NCBI GenBank assembly: GCA_900548085.1
Contig: URJF01000051.1
Span: 1-9,922, forward strand
Direction: 5' to 3'
Source of the DNA: an uncultured Oscillospiraceae bacterium
Lineage (GTDB): Bacteria > Bacillota > Clostridia > Oscillospirales > Acutalibacteraceae
Length of the DNA: 9,922 nucleotides
Within the stretch, counting starts at the first letter, position 1, and every line of letters begins with the position of its first letter. Below the pieces are notes generated by a model that was not told where the DNA came from, made no database searches, and worked only from the letters and a program-made list of their open reading frames with translations. Of the stretch, positions 1 through 6,405 are shown piece after piece. A program made the position numbers and the translations under genes.

Positions 1-305
1 AACGCCTCATTAGAAAGTCCGTTCTCCAAAAAAGCACGAGCCGCACCTGCAGTGCCCTCGGGGCGCAGAGTGATAGACCGGCCACCCTTGTCGTCAAAGG
101 TGTACATCTCCTTTTGCACAACATCGGTAGTATCACCTACTCCACGCTGAAACAGCTCAGTATGTTCAAACACAGGAGTACGCATTTCCTTGTATCCGTA
201 TTTTTCCGCAACGGATAGGCAGGTGGACTCTATGTACTGATTTTTGTAAGATTCGCCGGGCAAAACATCGTTAGTGCCCTTAATTGCTTTGGTAATAAGC
301 GCCAT
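1..305 (-). CDS. hisS: Histidyl-tRNA synthetase, N-terminal part (runs off left edge)
   Basis: Class II aminoacyl-tRNA synthetase that charges tRNA-His with histidine in the cytoplasm. Only the first 101 codons lie in the window; the gene continues past base 1. The N-terminus carries the HisS hallmark KGTNDVLP at about residues 9-16, followed by KYGYKEMRTP (35-44), a TPVFE motif-1 region, and LRPEGTA at 80-86, which is the motif 2 segment that contacts ATP and histidine. The ATG start at 303-305 has an AGGAGA ribosome binding site at 312-317 with a normal gap. It follows the methylglyoxal-synthase-like gene by 54 bases and probably shares its transcript; a small inverted repeat lies between them. 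I see nothing abnormal in the visible part, and identification by recalled family motifs is secure. Confidence 0.96.
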   Translation of the reverse strand, partial: MALITKAIKGTNDVLPGESYKNQYIESTCLSVAEKYGYKEMRTPVFEHTELFQRGVGDTTDVVQKEMYTFDDKGGRSITLRPEGTAGAARAFLENGLSNEA

Positions 306-327
306 TATTTTTCTCCTATAATTCATT

Positions 328-353
328 AGGGTGACAGCATTCACTATCACCCT
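328..353 (-). repeat. Inverted repeat between mgsA-like gene and hisS
   Basis: Arms AGGGTGA (328-334) and TCACCCT (347-353) are perfect 7-base complements; two further pairs are possible inside after one mismatch. It sits in the 54-base gap just after the mgsA-like stop and before the hisS ribosome binding site. In the minus-strand RNA no U-run follows it, so it is not a typical intrinsic terminator. It could be a processing or mRNA-stability hairpin that sets hisS apart from the upstream gene; the function is inferred. Confidence 0.55.
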
Positions 354-359
354 ATAGAT

Positions 360-776
360 TTATTTCTTTTGGTTATATCGTGGATTAACTATTTCTCTCC
401 ACTCAAAATCGCCTCGCTCAACTCCACGAATGAGAGCCTCTGCAGTAGCAATATTGGTGGCAAAAGGAATATTATGGACATCGCAAAGCCTGAGCAAATC
501 ATTATCATTAGGCTCATGTGGCTTTGGATTAAGAGGGTCACGGAAAAAGATAAGCAGGTCAATCTCATTACAAGCGATACGGCTGGCAATCTGCTGACCG
601 CCGCCCTGTGAGCCGCTCAAAAAGCAATTTATGTTGAGACCTGTTGCTTCTTTAACAAGCTTTCCGGTGGTACCCGTAGCGCAAACATCGTGTCGGCTGA
701 TGATTCCGCAGTAAGCGATACAAAATTGAACAAGCAGTTCTTTTTTTGCATCGTGAGCAATTAAAGCAATATTCAT
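360..776 (-). CDS. mgsA: Methylglyoxal synthase family protein with altered catalytic residues
   Basis: The 138-residue protein matches the methylglyoxal synthase family (dihydroxyacetone phosphate to methylglyoxal plus phosphate, a bypass of lower glycolysis) along its whole length. Visible family landmarks are IALIAHD (3-9), ATGTTGKLV (33-41), FFRDPLNP (77-84) and the C-terminal NIPFATNIATAEALI segment. The His8-Asp9 pair, Asp80 and His87 are kept. However, the E. coli catalytic base Asp71 (in GGDQQ) aligns with Gly60 (GGGQQ, codon GGT at 597-599), and Asp101 (in HDPD) aligns with Asn90 (HEPN, codon AAT at 507-509). I therefore call the family with confidence but not the activity; the symbol marks homology. 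Start ATG at 774-776 has GAGGAGGA at 781-788. The gene leads a likely mgsA-hisS transcript from the promoter at 837-865. Confidence 0.9.
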   Translation of the reverse strand: MNIALIAHDAKKELLVQFCIAYCGIISRHDVCATGTTGKLVKEATGLNINCFLSGSQGGGQQIASRIACNEIDLLIFFRDPLNPKPHEPNDNDLLRLCDVHNIPFATNIATAEALIRGVERGDFEWREIVNPRYNQKK

Positions 777-836
777 ATTATCCTCCTCAAATGGTATAAA
801 GCCGTAAATTATGGTATCAACTAATATCCTAACTTA

Positions 837-865
837 ATAATATCATATAAAGCAGTCCATATCAA
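837..865 (-). promoter_or_regulatory. Promoter for mgsA-like gene and hisS
   Basis: On the minus strand, TTGATA (860-865) and TATTAT (837-842) are separated by 17 bases, and a TG one base upstream of the -10 box gives an extended -10. It lies in the 99-base gap after mrdA, with its -35 box only 10 bases past the mrdA stop, and points at the mgsA-like gene. This suggests mgsA-hisS has its own promoter, although read-through from the mre block is possible since no clear terminator follows mrdA. Confidence 0.72.
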
Positions 866-875
866 GTAAAAAATG

Positions 876-2903
876 TTACAGCAAAGTGCCTTTGGTCTGA
901 GCCTTTTGGGCATCTGTGTTGTTAGAATAGTAGTAGTCGATTACACTGGAAGTAATCTCAGCTGTGGATGAACCCGAACCGGCGAACTCTACGGCAGATG
1001 CTACGCTGATTTCCGGATTATCATAAGGTGCAAAGGCAATAAGAAAACCGTTGTTGTGCTTTACGCCCTTAACTACAACCTGAGATGTACCTGTCTTGCA
1101 GGCGACCTTAGTATCTATCTTACGGAAAACTTCGGCAGGGCCTCCCTTTGTGGCAACCATACGCATTCCTGTACGAACAATTTCCAAATTACGATCGCTG
1201 ACATCCACTGTCTGCACAGCATTAGCACCTGTCTCGGTAACTATACCGGTAGATTTTGATATTCTGCTCTTAACGAAATGGAGCTGATATCTCGTACCGC
1301 CGTTAGCCACAGTAGCACAGTAGTTGCTGAGCTGCAACGGTGTAAATAAGTTATCGGACTGACCGATACCTGCCTGTATGGTATCGCCGGGATTCCATAC
1401 CATATCATACTTTTTTCTATATTCCGGACCGGCAAGTATACCTTTGGCCTCGGGGATCTCCACTCCTGTTTTTGAGCCTAAGCCAAACATTGAGCCATAC
1501 ATATTCATTCTCTCGATACCGAGCCTGCGTGCACAATTGTAGAAAAACACATTGCAAGAATGTTGTATAGCCTGCTCAACATTCAGTGTTCCGTGAGCAT
1601 CTGTACATCTGAAAGTCATATCCTTGATTTTATACTGACCTCCGCAGGTAAAGGTTGTGGAAGAATTGATAACGCCTTCCTGCAAAGCGGCAGCAGCCAT
1701 CATAGGCTTAAATGTAGAACCGGGAGCGTATGTACCCAGTGCAAAACGGTTATACAACGGTGTAAGGCTGTTCTTGGACAGCTCATTATATTTAGTGTAA
1801 TAATCATTAAGGTCATATGACGGATAGTTGGCGGCAGCCAAAACCTCTCCGTTGGTTACATTTTCTACAACCACAGCACCTGTAGAATTATACTGAACTC
1901 CCAAACAGGTTTTCTTCAGCTTCTTTTGGGCAAGTTTTTGGAGGTCCTTGTCTATAGTCAAGACTATAGTATCACCCTGAACAGGCTCCTTGGTTATTTC
2001 TTCTGTAACATTTCCGTCACTGTCGATAGTAACGGTTTTTTCTCCGGCAGTACCTCTGAGATATTCCTCGCAGGCAGCCTCTATACCGGACTCGCCGACC
2101 TCATCGTCTATACCGTAACCTTTATCCTTACGCTCCTTATATTCCTCGGCGTTAATCTTTCTTACTGTGCCGATAATATGAGGTGCAAGGGTGGAATCGG
2201 CATACTCTCTGTAAGCAACTACTCTACAGTCTGCGCCGAGAAAATAATTATTGTTTTCTTTTATTTCAGCTACAGTCTTGTCGCTGACATCGTCTGCTAT
2301 GGTGACAGGATTTTGTACAGAAAGCAGCAATCTAGTAAGCTCGTAGCGAATGTTGCCTATCTCCAATGCAGTCTTTGTGTCATACTTTTCGAGGCCATAC
2401 TTCTCTACCATAACATCAAAGCAGTTTTGAGCGGTAGCATAGGACTGAACATTGAGCATATCCTTGCTCTTCATAGTCTTGATATTTTTTTCGTAGTCCT
2501 CATCGTCACTCTTTGAGTAGAAAACAATCTTCCCCTTACTGTTTAGTTTTAGCGGAAGATTATGAACATATTCCTCCTTGTTACGATTAAACAGATGAAT
2601 AAGATTAAGCACTATTTTGTTACGCTTATCATTGTCGTCCTTTCCTGACGGAAAATATGCGGCATCAATGATAATACTGTTGCCTTGGCGATTGGTAACA
2701 AGCGGGTTACCGTTACGGTCAACTATTTCGCCTCTTGCGGCAGGGATAGATACCGTATATGTCTTTACCGCATTGTTCTGTGCGGCATAAATTTCGTGAT
2801 TTGTAACTTGAATGTCATACATTTCATACGCAAAGCCAAACATTGTGAGTATCACAAGAATGATAACAATAGTTGTTCTCGCACTTTTGTATCTGTTTCC
2901 CAC
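876..2903 (-). CDS. mrdA: Penicillin-binding protein 2, elongasome transpeptidase
   Basis: Class B penicillin-binding protein of 675 residues that cross-links peptidoglycan during side-wall growth, anchored in the membrane with its catalytic domain outside. One transmembrane helix spans about residues 11-34. The non-catalytic pedestal starts with the family motif RGEIVDRNGNPL (about 57-68). The transpeptidase domain has all three active-site motifs: STFK (nucleophile Ser396), SCN (449-451) and KTGT (603-606). I chose the GTG at 2901-2903 because a near-perfect ribosome binding site, GGAGGTGAT (2907-2915), lies just upstream; the frame extends to a TTG at 2921 but that would place this site inside the coding region. 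It is the last gene of the mreB-mreC-mreD-mrdA block, 34 bases after mreD. A RodA partner is not in the window. Context favours PBP2 over the sporulation or division relatives. Confidence 0.93.
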   Translation of the reverse strand: MGNRYKSARTTIVIILVILTMFGFAYEMYDIQVTNHEIYAAQNNAVKTYTVSIPAARGEIVDRNGNPLVTNRQGNSIIIDAAYFPSGKDDNDKRNKIVLNLIHLFNRNKEEYVHNLPLKLNSKGKIVFYSKSDDEDYEKNIKTMKSKDMLNVQSYATAQNCFDVMVEKYGLEKYDTKTALEIGNIRYELTRLLLSVQNPVTIADDVSDKTVAEIKENNNYFLGADCRVVAYREYADSTLAPHIIGTVRKINAEEYKERKDKGYGIDDEVGESGIEAACEEYLRGTAGEKTVTIDSDGNVTEEITKEPVQGDTIVLTIDKDLQKLAQKKLKKTCLGVQYNSTGAVVVENVTNGEVLAAANYPSYDLNDYYTKYNELSKNSLTPLYNRFALGTYAPGSTFKPMMAAAALQEGVINSSTTFTCGGQYKIKDMTFRCTDAHGTLNVEQAIQHSCNVFFYNCARRLGIERMNMYGSMFGLGSKTGVEIPEAKGILAGPEYRKKYDMVWNPGDTIQAGIGQSDNLFTPLQLSNYCATVANGGTRYQLHFVKSRISKSTGIVTETGANAVQTVDVSDRNLEIVRTGMRMVATKGGPAEVFRKIDTKVACKTGTSQVVVKGVKHNNGFLIAFAPYDNPEISVASAVEFAGSGSSTAEITSSVIDYYYSNNTDAQKAQTKGTLL

Positions 2904-2906
2904 GGT

Positions 2907-2915
2907 ATCACCTCC
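2907..2915 (-). promoter_or_regulatory. Ribosome binding site that fixes the mrdA GTG start
   Basis: The minus-strand sequence GGAGGTGAT is almost a full complement of the 16S rRNA 3' end. Its GGAGG core lies 7 bases before GTG at 2903. It decides the start against the upstream in-frame TTG at 2921. Confidence 0.85.
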
Positions 2916-2937
2916 GTACAAATTAGTTTAGCAAAAA

Positions 2938-3468
2938 TTATTTTTCTTCCTTAGGCTCTTTGTTGAGCTTTCGTTTCAGCGGCACCAAAAAGAGATTCAG
3001 CACAAACGCAACAACCGCTGTGTAAATAAAGCAAGGTATATAGAACCAGCCGAAGCTGCTCACTGCACCTGTGCCTCCCTTTGTGACAACAAACAGCAGC
3101 CAATACACAAGAACATACAAAAACGAAAACAGCACAGAAAATACTACGCCTACCCAATAAGTGCCTCTGAGCAAATAAGTAACGAATGCCGAAGAAACAA
3201 AGCAAGCTATCATAAGGAATATAGCATTATATCCCATATGCTGAGCACTGACTGTATCCCACAGCAATCCTGCCAGCAATCCCATAGCCGCCGCAGTTCG
3301 CTCGTCCTCATCTATACCCAAAAGGATAGTAAGCGGCACTAAGAAAAAGCATCTCGCCTCGCCTATCTGAAACCACAAGCCACGAACATTTTGCAGCAAG
3401 GCGCCTAAAACAATCAGCAGGCAAAACACTGTATATTTAGTTGTCAGCTCTTTTTTGGTGAGTTTCAT
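2938..3468 (-). CDS. mreD: Rod shape-determining membrane protein MreD
   Basis: Small integral membrane protein of 176 residues belonging to the cell-elongation complex; it works with MreC and PBP2 at the cytoplasmic membrane. About five or six hydrophobic segments are visible (roughly 13-30, 38-51, 58-72, 80-100, 104-128 and 141-164), ending in a highly charged lysine/glutamate tail. The GLLAGLLWD stretch at about 63-71 is the most family-like sequence; MreD is poorly conserved, so position between mreC and mrdA is the main support. The ATG at 3466-3468 has GGAG at 3475-3478. It starts 13 bases after the mreC stop, consistent with one transcript and coupled translation. Confidence 0.9.
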   Translation of the reverse strand: MKLTKKELTTKYTVFCLLIVLGALLQNVRGLWFQIGEARCFFLVPLTILLGIDEDERTAAAMGLLAGLLWDTVSAQHMGYNAIFLMIACFVSSAFVTYLLRGTYWVGVVFSVLFSFLYVLVYWLLFVVTKGGTGAVSSFGWFYIPCFIYTAVVAFVLNLFLVPLKRKLNKEPKEEK

Positions 3469-3481
3469 TTTTTGCTCCGAA

Positions 3482-4315
3482 TTATTTGTTGTAGTCGGTG
3501 AGAATGAGGCAGGAGGAAATATTTTCTACATCCACGCCCGGTGTAATCACCGCATAAGAAGAAATGTCGGTTTCCTCATCGCTGATTTCATCAACAGTAC
3601 CGATAAGGAGTCCCTTTGGCACCGTGCCGCCTATTCCGGCGGTACATATGATTGAGCCGTATGTAATCTTTGTGGCAGAATTTAGGTTAGCCATCTTACA
3701 CTTTTTTTCTTTAGCTAAAGCGGCATTACCGGTAACATAGGATATTTCGCCGCTCAAAAGTTCGTAGACTGACACATTGAAATTAACATCATAGACTGTC
3801 TTGACTATGCTGTAATCGGGATATGCCTTGTCGATAACGCCCACAAGATATTTTCCGTAAAGTACGGCATCGCCTACAGCAACGCCGTTGGCTGTGCCCT
3901 TTGAAATTGTAAAGGAGCGATAAACATCGGCACTGTCTCTGCCTATTATGGACGCCTCTGTGAACTTGTAATCCTTGTTCTCCTCTTTCAGCTCCAAAAA
4001 TTCTTTATACAGTTCATTTTGTTTTTTCAAATTTTGGTAATCCACAAGCTGAGCCTGTAGGTCTCCTATTTGTTTTTTCAGTGACGATATTTCTTTTTCA
4101 TAAGCTGCATTGCCGCTGACATTTCCCGAAACATTGTCTATTCCGTCGACAATCTTTTGTGCTACATAGTGGCACGGAGCGAACACTGTACCTATGACTG
4201 TAGACTGTGCAGTCTCGCCGTGACCGTTTGCCGCAGCAAGAAATGCGCCCACAAGTATAAAAGCTATAACGCCCACAAGTATCTTAAACCTGGTGGTCTT
4301 GAACAATTTTTTCAT
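3482..4315 (-). CDS. mreC: Rod shape-determining protein MreC
   Basis: Extracytoplasmic scaffold of 277 residues that links the MreB filament system to PBP2. It has a positively charged N-terminus, one transmembrane helix at about residues 11-30, a coiled-coil region at about 70-115 rich in Lys/Glu/Leu, then the beta-rich MreC domain. Family landmarks are the IIGRDSADVYRSFTISKGTANGV-like block at 123-145 and GIGGTVPKGLLIGTV (227-241), which correspond to the conserved IGRD...I.KG...GV and G.GG.FPKG.PIG patterns. The ATG at 4313-4315 is preceded by AGGAAG (4323-4328) with 7 bases between. It follows mreB by 19 bases. Length is typical for Gram-positive MreC. Confidence 0.94.
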   Translation of the reverse strand: MKKLFKTTRFKILVGVIAFILVGAFLAAANGHGETAQSTVIGTVFAPCHYVAQKIVDGIDNVSGNVSGNAAYEKEISSLKKQIGDLQAQLVDYQNLKKQNELYKEFLELKEENKDYKFTEASIIGRDSADVYRSFTISKGTANGVAVGDAVLYGKYLVGVIDKAYPDYSIVKTVYDVNFNVSVYELLSGEISYVTGNAALAKEKKCKMANLNSATKITYGSIICTAGIGGTVPKGLLIGTVDEISDEETDISSYAVITPGVDVENISSCLILTDYNK

Positions 4316-4334
4316 ACTTAAACTTCCTAAAAAA

Positions 4335-5312
4335 TTATGCTCTTCTGAGTTTTATTGATGTGCCCAATGCCACGCACTGAGTAGGATTATCAGGAACAAC
4401 GACAGGAATTTTGACCTCATCTTCAATAAGGTCTCTGAGTCCTCTGAGCTGGCTCGCACCTCCGGTGAGATAAATTCCTCGTTCGATAATATCTGCCGCA
4501 AGTTCCGGCAAAGTAACCTCAAGTGTTTCTTTTATTGCGGTGATAATCGTGTTGACAGGCTCTTGAAGAACATAGCGAACATCGGCAGAGGTAATCTCAA
4601 CGCTTCCCGGCAAGCCGTCTGTAAGATTTCTGCCTCTGACCTGCATAGCTGCCTCGCCGTCATATTCACGAGCAGAGCCGATTTTCAGCTTAATTTCTTC
4701 TGCTGTTCTTTCACCGATAAGGATATTGTGCTTTTTTCTCATATAGTTCACTATAGCCTCGTCCATAGCGTCGCCGCCCACCTTGACATTATTGCAAGAA
4801 GCGATACCACCCAAAGATACCACAGCAACATCGCAAGTACCGCCGCCTATATCAACAATCATTGAGCCTGTAGCCTCATACACCGGAAGTCCTGCGCCTA
4901 ATGCTGCTGCCATCGGCTCATCGATAAGTTCAACATCCTGAGCTCCGGCAGATCTGACTGCATCCTCTACTGCACGGCGCTCAACCTCTGTGACGCCTGA
5001 AGGGACGCAGATAACAACTCTTGTTTTTGTGAACATATTACGCTTGCTGGCTCTGTACATAAAATCGTGGAGCATGTCGGCTGTCATATCAAAATCCGCA
5101 ATAACGCCGTCACGCATAGGTCTTACTGCCACGATAGAACCCGGAGTTCTGCCTATCATATCCTTAGCCTCATTGCCGGTAGCCAAAACTCTCTTAGACT
5201 TAACATCTACTGCCACTACGCTGGGCTCATTGATGATAATATGGCCCTTTTTGTCAGCCACAAGTGTATTTGAAGTACCGAGATCGATACCGATATCTCT
5301 CGAAAATAACAT
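4335..5312 (-). CDS. mreB: Actin-like rod shape protein MreB
   Basis: Bacterial actin homologue of 325 residues that polymerises on the inner face of the membrane and directs side-wall synthesis. The actin-fold nucleotide site is intact: phosphate-1 motif DIGIDLGTSNTLV (6-18), the connecting DEPMAAALGAGLPV (131-144), phosphate-2 motif DIGGGTCDVAVV (154-165) and the adenosine motif GIYLTGGASQLRGL (279-292). The usual MreB GTANT reads GTSNT here. The hydrophobic MF pair at 93-94 lies where MreB inserts into the membrane. The ATG at 5310-5312 gives the classic MLFSRDIGIDLGT N-terminus; AAGGAG (5324-5329) is slightly distant. It is the first gene of the mreBCD-mrdA block, with its own promoter at 5349-5377. 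It could be any of the Firmicute paralogues MreB, Mbl or MreBH; the operon position supports MreB. Confidence 0.96.
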   Translation of the reverse strand: MLFSRDIGIDLGTSNTLVADKKGHIIINEPSVVAVDVKSKRVLATGNEAKDMIGRTPGSIVAVRPMRDGVIADFDMTADMLHDFMYRASKRNMFTKTRVVICVPSGVTEVERRAVEDAVRSAGAQDVELIDEPMAAALGAGLPVYEATGSMIVDIGGGTCDVAVVSLGGIASCNNVKVGGDAMDEAIVNYMRKKHNILIGERTAEEIKLKIGSAREYDGEAAMQVRGRNLTDGLPGSVEITSADVRYVLQEPVNTIITAIKETLEVTLPELAADIIERGIYLTGGASQLRGLRDLIEDEVKIPVVVPDNPTQCVALGTSIKLRRA

Positions 5313-5348
5313 ATGTAAACTCTCTCCTTGATTGTTCGGATATTTTTT

Positions 5349-5377
5349 ATTATATAATATCCCTCAACTAATCTCAA
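5349..5377 (-). promoter_or_regulatory. Promoter for mreBCD-mrdA
   Basis: On the minus strand TTGAGA (5372-5377, five of six consensus bases) and a perfect TATAAT (5349-5354) are spaced by exactly 17 bases. It lies between the terminator of the upstream block and mreB and should drive mreB, mreC, mreD and mrdA. It predicts a short leader of roughly 30 bases. Confidence 0.83.
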
Positions 5378-5427
5378 CAAAATATTTTAAAAAAATAAAA
5401 AATTCATAATTTAGCAATTTATGTACG

Positions 5428-5457
5428 AAACGGACGACAGGTGCACCCTATCGTCCG
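5428..5457 (-). terminator. Intrinsic terminator after the pdaA-like gene
   Basis: In minus-strand RNA an 11-base-pair stem (5447-5457 with 5431-5441, loop 5442-5446) starts 7 bases after the deacetylase stop and is followed by UUU. One pair is a G-U wobble on the minus strand but would be a C-A mismatch on the plus strand, so the structure fits leftward transcription. The U-run is short, and more As and Us follow. It separates the prfB block from mreBCD-mrdA. Confidence 0.75.
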
Positions 5458-5464
5458 CAAGGTA

Positions 5465-6334
5465 TTACAGCTTTGTCGTGAAAGAATATCCCTGCTTTTT
5501 GCAGTCATCAATAACCTTTCCGAGTATATCGGCATTAGTCTTGCTGACTGCATGCAGCAGCATAATTTCGCCGGGATGAGTAGACTCACAAATTTTCTTA
5601 AATGCCTCGGTCTCGTCCGGCTGCTGATTAGGGTCCCAATCGGCATAGGCATAGGACCAAAAGACAGATTTGTATCCCAACGATTTTATAAGTGCAATGC
5701 TCTGTTGAGAAAATTCACCCTTAGGAAATCTAAAATAACTCATTGTATAATTATATTCTTTTTTGATATATTTGTGAAGAAACATTACTTCTTCCTCTGC
5801 GGTATCCAACGGAATTTCGTCCATAGTATAGTGTCTGTAAGAGTGATTGCCCACTATATGTCCCTCATCTATCATACGATGAATGAGCTTTGGGTTATCC
5901 TTTGCAAAATCATAGGTTACAAAAAATATCGCCTTTACCTTCTTTGCTTTCAAAACATCTAAAATCTGCGGTGTATAGCCATTCTCGTACCCCTCATCAA
6001 AGGTGAGACAAATACTTTTTTTATCATCCAAAAGCCATTTTCCGTCAGCGGATGCAAACTCTTTTTGCAGACTCACCGGATCAGCAGGCTGCTGATGATT
6101 CACAATATTTCCGGGACCCCAAACCACCTTGGAGGTGGACAAATTTTGCAGCTCTGTCATACCTTTAGCCGATGGAATTGTGGTAGATGCTGTAGATTTT
6201 TCTACAGTTGTTCGGTCCGAAGTATTACCGGTAGTAATATTTGTCGTCGTTTTTTGATTAGAATTATTTTGCGTACAGCCGCAAAGGACAAGCATACTGC
6301 CGCAAATTATTAACGCTGTAATTTTTTTAAACAT
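5465..6334 (-). CDS. PdaA-like polysaccharide deacetylase, predicted lipoprotein
   Basis: The NodB-type deacetylase of 289 residues is closest in pattern to PdaA, which deacetylates N-acetylmuramic acid in peptidoglycan, a step towards muramic delta-lactam in Bacillus spores. A lipoprotein signal is visible: MFKK, a hydrophobic core, and lipobox LCGC with Cys20 as the likely lipidated residue; a Ser/Thr/Asn-rich linker follows to about 60. PdaA features include W72-G near the domain start, motif 1 TFDEGYENGYT (111-121, Asp113), motif 2 NHSYRH (163-168, zinc-binding histidines 164 and 168), motif 3 RFPKGEFS (202-209) and motif 5 LLHAVSK (259-265). The second acidic residue of motif 1 is Glu where most deacetylases have Asp and B. 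subtilis PdaA has Asn. I chose ATG at 6334, 7 bases after GGGAGG, over the TTG at 6349 which would contain that site. Whether it serves spores or general wall editing is not shown. Confidence 0.88.
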   Translation of the reverse strand: MFKKITALIICGSMLVLCGCTQNNSNQKTTTNITTGNTSDRTTVEKSTASTTIPSAKGMTELQNLSTSKVVWGPGNIVNHQQPADPVSLQKEFASADGKWLLDDKKSICLTFDEGYENGYTPQILDVLKAKKVKAIFFVTYDFAKDNPKLIHRMIDEGHIVGNHSYRHYTMDEIPLDTAEEEVMFLHKYIKKEYNYTMSYFRFPKGEFSQQSIALIKSLGYKSVFWSYAYADWDPNQQPDETEAFKKICESTHPGEIMLLHAVSKTNADILGKVIDDCKKQGYSFTTKL

Positions 6335-6369
6335 AAAAATGCCTCCCAAGTATATTTTTACTCGGGAGG
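6335..6369 (-). promoter_or_regulatory. Hairpin enclosing the pdaA ribosome binding site
   Basis: In minus-strand RNA an 11-base-pair stem forms between CCUCCCGAGUA (6369-6359) and UACUUGGGAGG (6352-6342), with a 6-base loop and one G-U wobble that would be a mismatch in plus-strand RNA. The 3' arm contains GGGAGG, the ribosome binding site of the pdaA-like gene, so folding should hide it. CAUUUUU follows, right up to the ATG at 6334, so the same element could act as a terminator for transcripts arriving from the mgtC-like gene. The structure is seen; both roles are inferred. Confidence 0.72.
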
Positions 6370-6377
6370 TATGAAAT

Positions 6378-6405
6378 ATAATATGTAAAATTTAGTCTCT
6401 GTCAA
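6378..6405 (-). promoter_or_regulatory. Promoter candidate for the pdaA-like gene
   Basis: On the minus strand a perfect TTGACA (6400-6405), formed by the last codons of the mgtC-like gene, is followed after 16 bases by TATTAT (6378-6383). The predicted transcript start, near 6371, falls directly before the hairpin at 6342-6369, so mRNA from this promoter would begin with that stem-loop. The 16-base spacer is slightly short, and the -35 match overlaps coding sequence, so chance is possible. Confidence 0.6.

Noticed and set aside
318..356. Possible T-box leader for hisS
   Set aside because: AGGGTG is present on the minus strand but the rest of the T-box consensus (GNACCGCG) is missing, there is no room for a specifier stem, and no terminator U-run follows.
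868..894. Terminator after mrdA
   Set aside because: The stem (CAAAG/CTTTG) has only 5 pairs, overlaps the mrdA end, and lies 8 bases from the T-run, so it is too weak to call.
1926..2516. Plus-strand open frame of 196 codons
   Set aside because: It lies wholly antisense to mrdA, has no family resemblance, and is explained by codon bias of the real gene.
2904..2921. TTG start for mrdA six codons upstream
   Set aside because: It would put the strong GGAGGTGAT ribosome binding site inside the gene; GTG at 2903 fits far better.
5441..5962. Plus-strand open frame of 173 codons opposite the pdaA-like gene
   Set aside because: It begins inside the terminator hairpin, has no ribosome binding site and is low-complexity in sense; the deacetylase on the other strand has clear motifs.
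6335..6349. TTG start for the pdaA-like gene at 6349
   Set aside because: The TTG overlaps the GGGAGG ribosome binding site; ATG at 6334 gives a standard lipoprotein signal and correct spacing.
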